Source: Methylocystis echinoides (GTDB lineage Bacteria; Pseudomonadota; Alphaproteobacteria; Rhizobiales; Beijerinckiaceae). Taken from it: a stretch of 64,000 nucleotides of DNA. Where the stretch lies: the NCBI RefSeq assembly GCF_027923385.1, contig NZ_BSEC01000001.1, positions 2,368,501 through 2,432,500 on the forward strand. The letters run 5' to 3'. The notes beneath the pieces were generated by a model. That model saw nothing but the letters and a program-made list of their open reading frames with translations. It was not told the origin of the DNA and ran no database searches. The position numbers and the translations under genes are program-made. Below, piece after piece: positions 58,933 to 64,000 of this stretch (positions are counted from its first letter, which is position 1; each line of letters starts with the position of its first letter).

Positions 58933-59424
58933 ATGAAGCCCGCATGTATCGCCGCCTTGGCAGCCGGACTTGCCGGGTTGGGGTGCAGCCCCGCCCTGTC
59001 CGCGACGTCCACCGCCAATCTGGCGGTGCAGATGACGCTTGAGGCATCCTGCACCTTCTCCGCCGCCGCCACCGTGAATTTCGGCGGGCACAGCGCGGCG
59101 GGCGCCGATGTCGACGTCACCTCGGCGGTCACCATCAATTGCGCGGGCGGAACCACCTTCAACATCGGTTTGGACAAGGGACAGGGAAGCGGCGCAACCT
59201 ATGCTGCGCGCAAGATGACCAGCGGAACCAACACGCTGACGTACAGCCTTTATTCCGACAGCGCCCGAACCATGGTGTGGGGTGATTCAATCGGCACGGA
59301 TACGGTCGCCGGCACGGGCCGCGGCGCTGCGATGTCCTATCCGATCTACGGCCGCGTGCCCGCGCAAGGACTGGCGGCCCCCGGCGACTATGTCGACACG
59401 GTCAAGATAACAATCACCTACTGA
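58933..59424 (+). CDS. second secreted SCPU-domain protein
   Basis: The 163-residue precursor has the same layout and length as the previous gene: a signal peptide, STANLAVQMTLEASCTFSAAATVNFG, TINCAGGTTFNIGLDKG, SLYSDSARTMVWGDS, and YGRVPAQGLAAPGDYVDTVKITITY. The two are tandem duplicates that have diverged. They probably form a minor or tip pilin pair. The ATG at 58933 is the usual start; GGGGGG lies at 58922-58927. Confidence 0.9.
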   Translation: MKPACIAALAAGLAGLGCSPALSATSTANLAVQMTLEASCTFSAAATVNFGGHSAAGADVDVTSAVTINCAGGTTFNIGLDKGQGSGATYAARKMTSGTNTLTYSLYSDSARTMVWGDSIGTDTVAGTGRGAAMSYPIYGRVPAQGLAAPGDYVDTVKITITY

Positions 59425-59479
59425 AGCGCGACGCGGCGCCGCGTCGCGCCTTCCTGTATAATGAAACGGTCGCGCTTAT

Positions 59480-59956
59480 CTACTGGCGCGCGCGGCCATA
59501 GACCTGATCGGCGCGCGCGACGAAGGCGTCCGCGTATTTCTGGAACGCCCTGTCGAACATGGCGCCCATCACGAGGCCCAGCGCCATGCTCTTGAACTCG
59601 TAAGCGATGAAGAACTCGATCATCGAGCGCGGACGTCCATCCGGTCCCGGCGCCTCGTCGCGGAAGGTCCAGCGATTGTCGAGCTTGCGGAACGGGCCGT
59701 CGATGTAGCCCACCTTCACTTCCAGCGCATTGGAGTCACAGATGACGCGGCTGGCGTAGCGCTCGCAGATCGCCTTGAAGCCGACCTGCATTTCGGCGAC
59801 GAGTTCGATGACGCCCGGCGCGGTCTCGGTTCGACGACGCACCCGTATCGCCTCACATAGCGGGACGAATTTCGGATACTCCTCGACATTGCAGACCAGC
59901 GCGAACATGTCGGCGGCGCTATGGGAGACGTGGCGGCGCGTGCGAAAGCTCTTCAT
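59480..59956 (-). CDS. RatA/Coq10-type START-domain protein
   Basis: The 158-residue protein begins MKSFRTRRHVSHSAADMFALVCNVEEYPKFVPLCEAIRVRRR, then MQVGFKAICERYASRVICD, NRWTFRDEAPGPDGRPRSMIEFFIAYEFKSMALGLVMG, ending FVARADQVYGRARQ. This is the Coq10/RatA lipid-binding family. The bacterial members help ubiquinone function or inhibit ribosome joining. In alphaproteobacteria the gene is often close to lipA and cinA, as here within 2.5 kb. It is convergent with the SCPU genes. Confidence 0.93.
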   Translation of the reverse strand: MKSFRTRRHVSHSAADMFALVCNVEEYPKFVPLCEAIRVRRRTETAPGVIELVAEMQVGFKAICERYASRVICDSNALEVKVGYIDGPFRKLDNRWTFRDEAPGPDGRPRSMIEFFIAYEFKSMALGLVMGAMFDRAFQKYADAFVARADQVYGRARQ

Positions 59957-60064
59957 GGTTTCGGGCTTTTAAGCGATTTCTGGCAAAGTTGGAACGCCTC
60001 CCCTGCTCCGGCCTCGCCACAAGCGCGATTCCGGTCTAGTCATGGGCCTTTCAGGGAGGCCGCC

Positions 60065-60571
60065 ATGGCGACAAAACCGGATTTCACGGCGCCACAATGG
60101 GAGAAAATTGTCGAGTCGCCCCTCCTGGCGGGTTTCGCGGTAAGCGCCGCCGCCCCGAGCGGGCTCATCGGCACGCTCCTGGAGAGCATGGCGAGCGCCG
60201 ACGCCCTGGCCGCGGCCCGGACAGACGCGACGGCCAACACGCTCGTGCGGGCGGTGGTGGATGACCTGCTCACCCCCGAGCGCCGCATGGCGGCGCGCGA
60301 AAGCGTGCAACGCCTGATTGAAGGCGCCGACCTCCCCGAGATCAAGACGCGCGCGCTGGCGCAGTTGCAGATGACGGCCGGAATCCTCGACGCATCCGCG
60401 CCGCTGGACGCAGCCGCCTTCAAGGGCTGGCTGGCGGAGATCGCCGCCCGGGTCGCCGCGGCGGCGACGGAAGGCGGCGTTCTGGGCTTTGGCGGCGAGA
60501 AAATCAGCGCGGCCGAACGCGCGGCCCTCGCCGAACTCGACGCCGTTCTGGGCCGAGGATCGGGCCCCTAG
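60065..60571 (+). CDS. conserved hypothetical protein
   Basis: The 168-residue protein is Ala/Leu/Glu-rich and helical: WEKIVESPLLAGFAVSAAAPSGLIGTLLESMASADALAAAR, then LVRAVVDDLLTPERRMAARESVQRLIEGAD and WLAEIAARVAAAATEGGVLGFGGEKISAAERAALAELDAVL. AGGGAGG lies before the ATG. No signal or membrane segment. I do not recognise a family. Its second half is repeated in decayed form at about 61110-61420, next to a decayed pilin copy, so gene and pilin were duplicated together. Confidence 0.75.
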   Translation: MATKPDFTAPQWEKIVESPLLAGFAVSAAAPSGLIGTLLESMASADALAAARTDATANTLVRAVVDDLLTPERRMAARESVQRLIEGADLPEIKTRALAQLQMTAGILDASAPLDAAAFKGWLAEIAARVAAAATEGGVLGFGGEKISAAERAALAELDAVLGRGSGP

Positions 60572-60592
60572 GAGGCCGCCACGGCCCCCGAC

Positions 60593-60754
60593 TTAGCTGA
60601 GATTACTCGCAACCTTGTCGAAGGTGCCCGACAGATTTGTGGCGAGGCTCTTTACGACCAGGATGATGGCGACCCCGATCAGTGCGGCCATCAGCCCGTA
60701 TTCGATGGCGGTGGCGCCCGATTCATCCTTCAGGAAGCGCCGGAAAAGATCCAT
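60593..60754 (-). CDS. flp: Flp-family type IVb pilin
   Basis: The 53-residue product reads MDLFRRFLKDESGATAIEYG, then a hydrophobic helix LMAALIGVAIILVVKSLATNLSGTFDKVASNLS. This is the Flp/Fap pilin with the short cleavable leader, the GATAIEYG processing site and Glu. GGAG lies seven bases before the ATG. Flp pili serve adhesion. No tad assembly genes are in the window. Two similar copies follow at 61449 (decayed) and 61671 (intact). Confidence 0.95.
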   Translation of the reverse strand: MDLFRRFLKDESGATAIEYGLMAALIGVAIILVVKSLATNLSGTFDKVASNLS

Positions 60755-61109
60755 GTCACTGCTCCATATTCGCGTATCACGATTAAGACTGCAAGTTTAC
60801 GTCTACAGGTTGTATTTACCCTGCAAAAGTCAAGGTGACGTTAAAGCGGCCAGCTGACGACCGGGTTGCGCCCGCCAGTGCGCCTCCGATCTTTTGCGGA
60901 GCGTTTCGAGGGGGTTCCTGGCTGGATGAATTGAGGCGGATTGCCGAATGCGGCTGGTCTGAACCCGGCTGCTGCTGGCGAAGAAGGCCGGCAGGCCTGC
61001 CTGAGAAGAGCCGCGTAGGGCGTCTCCGCGGCAAGCGCGATCCGTTGGCGTCCCTCGCTGGTCGAGGAAAGCAGCGAGTCTCTTCGAAAAGAAGCGACTC
61101 TAGCGGCGC

Positions 61110-61420
61110 ATTGGCTGTGGCCGCGACGGCTCCCCGAGCGTCGCAAGGCGGCTCGCAAAAGCCTGCGGCGCCTGTGAAGGCGCCGATCGTTCAAAGATCA
61201 AGACGCGCGTCGCGCTGGCGAAATTGCAGGCGACCGCCGGCATCCTCGACGCGGCGGCACCGCAGCAGGTGGCGGCTTAGAGAGCGGATGCGCTCAAATC
61301 GCCGTCGCGTCGCCACGGCGGCGACTGCAATCGGCGCAGCTGGTCTCAGCAGCAAAAGTTGAGCGCAGCTGAGCGCGCCGCCCCTGAACGCGACGACGTT
61401 CCGGGGCGCGCGCACCAGTC
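61110..61420 (+). pseudogene. decayed copy of the 60065 hypothetical gene
   Basis: Stretches match 60272-60560 in order. GACGGCTCCCCGAGCGTCGC parallels the LLTPERR region. ATCAAGACGCGCGTCGCGCTGG parallels the codons for IKTRALAQL, and CCTCGACGCGGCGGCACCG those for LDASAP. GAACGCGACGACGTTCCGGGGCG parallels the end. Insertions, deletions and stops break the frame. It carries no functional open frame and lies upstream of a decayed pilin, mirroring the intact pair. Confidence 0.75.
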
Positions 61421-61448
61421 GATTGAAGGGCGCGCCACACCCCGCACA

Positions 61449-61620
61449 CTAGACGGGATTGCCCGCAGTCTTGGCGAAGGCGCCCGATAACTGGTCGCGA
61501 GGCTCTTCACCACGAGGATGATGGCAACGCCAATAGGGTCGCCATCAACCCGTATTCGATGGTGGTGGCGCCCGACTCGTCCCTCAAAACTTCCTGATTA
61601 TCTCCAGGCGGCAACTCCAT
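61449..61620 (-). pseudogene. decayed Flp pilin copy
   Basis: The reading from the ATG at 61620 gives MELPPGDNQEVLRDESGATT and IEYGLMAT, then a frame break; later parts match the intact pilin when one or two bases are added back. The processing site GATTIEYG survives. Compared with 60593-60754, single-base deletions lie near 61540 and 61490. Confidence 0.82.
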
Positions 61621-61670
61621 CGTCGCGTCTACATTCAACGATAGAGTGCCTTGGAATTGTCAAGCTAAGG

Positions 61671-61835
61671 TTAAACCAGATTGTGGGCAACCTTGCTAAA
61701 TTGGCCCGATAGCGAAGTGCCGACGCTCGTGACCACCAAAATGATGGCGAGGAAGATAAAAGCGGCGATCAGCCCATACTCGATCGACGTCGCGCCCGAC
61801 TCATCGCCCAGAAAATATTTCAAAGCTCTCTTCAT
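61671..61835 (-). CDS. flp: Flp-family type IVb pilin
   Basis: The 54-residue product starts MKRALKYFLGDESGATSIEYG and continues LIAAFIFLAIILVVTSVGTSLSGQFSKVAHNLV, the Flp pilin with intact leader, processing site and helix. The ATG at 61835 has GGAG nine bases upstream. It is the third pilin of this stretch and lies just upstream of lipA on the map, though lipA is read on the same minus strand from the other side. Confidence 0.93.
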   Translation of the reverse strand: MKRALKYFLGDESGATSIEYGLIAAFIFLAIILVVTSVGTSLSGQFSKVAHNLV

Positions 61836-61912
61836 TGACCTGTGCTCCAGCGATGGCGACGCCTTTGACCGTGCCACAAAATGCTCAAGGCTCAGTTAAG
61901 AAATTATCGCCT

Positions 61913-62872
61913 TCAGGCGCCGCGGGTCGCCCGCAGACGCTCGAAATCCTCCCCTGCGTGATGCGAGGAGCGCGTCAGCGGCGAGGCGGCGACATAGGCG
62001 AAGCCCTTGGCCAGCGCGAGCGTTTTGTAAGACTCGAACTCCTCGGGCGGCACGAAGCGCGCCACCGGATGATGCTTGCGGGTCGGCTGGAGATATTGGC
62101 CGAGCGTGATGAAATCGACCTCCGCCGAGCGCATGTCGTCCATCACCTGCATCACCTCGTTGCGGGTTTCGCCAAGGCCAAGCATCAGGCCTGACTTGGT
62201 GAAGATCTTCGGGTTCATCTCCTTGGCGCGCTGCAACAGGCGCAGGGAGTGGAAATAGCGGGCGCCCGGCCGCACCGTCACATAAAGCGACGGGACCGTC
62301 TCCAGATTATGGTTGAAGACATCGGGCCCGGCCGCGATCACCTGCTCCAGCGCCCCCTGCTTGCGCAGAAAATCGGGCGTGAGCACCTCGATGGTCGTGC
62401 CGTTGCAGGTCTCCCGGATGGCGCTGATGGTGCGGGCGAAATGACCGGCGCCGCCGTCCGGCAGATCGTCGCGGTCGACCGAGGTGACGACGACATGAGA
62501 GAGCCCCAGCGCCCTGGTCGCCTCCGCCACCCTGCCCGGCTCGTCCGGATCGAGCGCCGCCGGCAGGCCCGTCGCCACATTGCAGAACGCGCAGGCGCGG
62601 GTGCACACCTCGCCCATGATCATGAAAGTGGCGTGCTTCTTCTCCCAGCACTCGCCTATGTTCGGGCAGGCCGCCTCCTGGCAGACCGTCGACAGTCCGG
62701 CGCCGTCGAGCAGCGCGCGGGTTTCGGCCCAGGCTTTGGAGCCCGGCGCCTTGACCCTGATCCATGGCGGCTTGCGCAGCACGGGCTGGTCGGGCCGGGA
62801 GGCCTTTTCGGGATGCCGCAGCGCCCCGCTTGTGGGGCGCGGATCATTGTTGATGAGGTCGATGACGGGCAC
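61913..62872 (-). CDS. lipA: lipoyl synthase
   Basis: LipA inserts two sulfurs into octanoyl groups to make lipoate on carrier domains. The 319-residue radical SAM enzyme has the auxiliary cluster cysteines in [15 protein letters not shown], the radical [11 protein letters not shown], and the C-terminal [11 protein letters not shown] with the conserved RSSYHA-like motif. The GTG at 62872 with GGGAGG at about 62875-62880 gives the usual start, VPVIDLINN. It is needed for PdhB lipoylation, encoded 57 kb away in this window. The lpd gene normally beside it is absent. Confidence 0.96.
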   Translation of the reverse strand: MPVIDLINNDPRPTSGALRHPEKASRPDQPVLRKPPWIRVKAPGSKAWAETRALLDGAGLSTVCQEAACPNIGECWEKKHATFMIMGEVCTRACAFCNVATGLPAALDPDEPGRVAEATRALGLSHVVVTSVDRDDLPDGGAGHFARTISAIRETCNGTTIEVLTPDFLRKQGALEQVIAAGPDVFNHNLETVPSLYVTVRPGARYFHSLRLLQRAKEMNPKIFTKSGLMLGLGETRNEVMQVMDDMRSAEVDFITLGQYLQPTRKHHPVARFVPPEEFESYKTLALAKGFAYVAASPLTRSSHHAGEDFERLRATRGA

Positions 62873-62895
62873 GGGGAGCCTCCCTGCGCCTCTAT

Positions 62896-63231
62896 CTAAG
62901 CGCTGATGCGCTCTCCGGCAACGCGGCGGTCGTCTCCCGACGGCTCCGGATGGTAGCGCCGCCACGCATAGGCCAGTCCGACCGCGCCGGCGACAGCGGC
63001 GACCATGGTCTGTTGGCTGCCCATTTGAGCCTGCCCGAGCAGGCAGGTGAATTCGGCGCCCATCCAGGCGCCGCAGACCCCGACGATGGCGAGCGACGCC
63101 GGCCAGTGACGCCGACGCGCCGGCCCCGCCATCAGCCAGCCGACCGCGCCGCCCAGAATGAGAAAGGAAAGGAAGTAGGCGAGGCTCGTCAGAGCCGACA
63201 CGCCCAGCGCCGAGTCGAGAAGGCTGTCCAT
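62896..63231 (-). CDS. small membrane protein (GlsB/YeaQ-like)
   Basis: The 111-residue protein has three hydrophobic helices: [24 protein letters not shown], then [23 protein letters not shown], then [18 protein letters not shown]. The GGAVGW and GVCGAWMG parts recall the GlsB/YeaQ/YmgE family of small stress-related inner-membrane proteins. It precedes lipA on the minus strand by 23 bases, so they may share a transcript. The function is not established. Confidence 0.65.
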   Translation of the reverse strand: MDSLLDSALGVSALTSLAYFLSFLILGGAVGWLMAGPARRRHWPASLAIVGVCGAWMGAEFTCLLGQAQMGSQQTMVAAVAGAVGLAYAWRRYHPEPSGDDRRVAGERISA

Positions 63232-63595
63232 GACTGACTCCCGCGGTCCGGGGTCCCCGGCTCGCAGCGCCGGTCAACCAAAGGTTAACGCCCCGAACGC
63301 GGGTAATGTTCCGCGCCGTCAGCAGCCTGCATGGCGGATGTTATTCCCAGGTCTGCCCCGCCGCCCCTGTCAGGGGGACCAGGAGCAGGCGGCGGCGCAA
63401 TCTACAGCCCCGATGCGGCTCAAGGGTCGCCGTGCAGGCGCGTAGCGACGGACATGGCGCGTGAGGGAGAAAACGGCTTGGCGCACCAAGGCTCAGAGGC
63501 GCCGGGGGGAATGCTAAGAAAGCGGATTAAGTCAGAGAAAATTGCTTATAAACAATATATTAAAATATAAACCTAAACATGAAGATGAGCTCCGG
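63232..63595. other. intergenic region between the membrane-protein gene and dnaE
   Basis: About 360 bases without a convincing gene. The part next to dnaE (63530-63590) is strongly AT-rich (AATTGCTTATAAACAATATATTAAAATATAAACC), and probably holds a promoter or the end of the dnaE transcript. The remainder is GC-rich with no clear hairpin. Confidence 0.5.
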
Positions 63596-64000
63596 CTACA
63601 AATACTCAACCTCGAGAACGCCCGGAATCTCTCTTAGCGCGGCAGCCACCTCGGGGCTCACGGGATAGCTTCCCGGCAGCCGGATTTCGATCTCCTCGGG
63701 CGCGGCGTCGCGTTTGATGAGCAGGGACACCTCTCCCTCCCCCTTGCCGGAGAGCCTGCTTTTAATCCTATCGAGCGGACTCTGATCTTCGAGCACCACG
63801 CGCAGGCCTTTCTGCGCGCGGGCGGCCGCGGCGGCCAGCGGCTCGACCGCGACGATCCGGGCGCGGACGTCGTCGCCCTCGACACTGGCGGAGAGCGTGA
63901 CCAGAACGGCCGCGCCCTTTTCAAGCGTGTCGCGGTACTGGTTGAGCGCCTCCTGGAAAAGAATGGCCTCATATTGGCCAGTCGTGTCGGAGAGCTGGAC
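63596..64000 (-). CDS. dnaE: DNA polymerase III alpha subunit, C-terminal part (partial at window end)
   Basis: The last 134 residues are visible; the rest lies beyond the window. They begin VQLSDTTGQYEAILFQEALNQYRD with the OB-fold of the C-terminal region, then LVTLSASVEGDDVRARIVAVEPL and a tail domain EVSLLIKRDAAPEEIEIRLPG to EVEYL. This order and wording match the C-terminus of alphaproteobacterial DnaE. The frame is open to base 64000. It should be the main replicative polymerase. Confidence 0.9.
   Translation of the reverse strand, partial: VQLSDTTGQYEAILFQEALNQYRDTLEKGAAVLVTLSASVEGDDVRARIVAVEPLAAAAARAQKGLRVVLEDQSPLDRIKSRLSGKGEGEVSLLIKRDAAPEEIEIRLPGSYPVSPEVAAALREIPGVLEVEYL

Noticed and set aside
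60841..61194. A 117-codon minus-strand frame opposite the decayed duplicate
   Set aside because: Arg/Ser-rich composition and position over pseudogene sequence indicate a chance frame.
62873..63277. Upstream extension of the lipA frame by about 135 codons
   Set aside because: It overlaps the small membrane protein gene and shows no LipA-like sequence; a good GGGAGG plus GTG at 62872 gives the standard N-terminus.

Overview
This is a GC-rich chromosomal window with an alphaproteobacterial, Hyphomicrobiales (Rhizobiales)-like gene set. The supporting signs are the dusB-ntrB-ntrC-ntrY-ntrX-hfq-hflX order, the fused ispDF gene divergent from dusB, a pyruvate dehydrogenase E1-beta with its own lipoyl domain, Flp pilins beside lipA, and a short alphaproteobacterial Hfq. 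A methanotroph or methylotroph of the Methylocystaceae/Beijerinckiaceae is my guess for the genus level, but no C1 gene lies in the window to prove it. No tRNA, rRNA or CRISPR array was found.

Layout. 1-2.8 kb: the C-terminal part of an N6-adenine methyltransferase (type ISP/IIG style) and a small hypothetical gene. 2.9-8.1 kb: pdhA, pdhB and a lipoyl-less pdhC with palindromic REP-type elements around them, then a very small cysteine-rich GDCCVxC gene coupled to pdhC by a CTGA overlap, then an Mrp/ApbC Fe-S carrier. 8.2-14.6 kb: FadL-like porin, TusA, an L,D-transpeptidase lipoprotein, a DsrE-family protein, a P-type cation ATPase and small secreted proteins. 14.7-19.6 kb: TPP riboswitch and thiC, a small membrane protein, mog, dapB, gpmA. 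19.7-20.8 kb: two unrecognised low-complexity genes. 20.9-29 kb: alkB, cytochrome c, a TonB-dependent receptor, cysG, a macrodomain-like gene, mazG and a double cold-shock-domain protein. 29.9-36 kb: MBL hydrolase, tatD, a methyltransferase, metG and an MFS transporter. 36.1-38.3 kb: a secreted repeat protein gene cut by a 936-bp IS5-family element. 38.6-41.8 kb: Gly/His/Trp-rich protein, hemC-hemD, cytochrome b561. 42-52.6 kb: the Ntr regulon block with hfq and hflX. 52.7-53.9 kb: ispDF. 54-55.8 kb: a candidate type III secretion effector with two CesT-like chaperones. 56-64 kb: SDR, arfB, pncC, two SCPU pilin-like proteins, a RatA/Coq10 protein, a duplicated and partly decayed Flp pilin region, lipA, a membrane protein and the C-terminus of dnaE.

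How the parts connect. PdhABC needs lipoate made by LipA, and here the only visible lipoyl domain of the complex sits on E1-beta because E2 starts directly at its subunit-binding domain. HemC/HemD and CysG feed tetrapyrrole and siroheme synthesis. NtrBC/NtrYX with Hfq form the nitrogen-control block. The most unusual parts are the effector-chaperone-like operon at 54-55.8 kb with a possible second unit at 19.7-20.8 kb, the lipoyl-less E2, the repeat elements embedded in the pdh cluster (one supplying a ribosome binding site), the clean IS insertion whose removal restores a reading frame, and the decayed duplication of a hypothetical gene plus a pilin.
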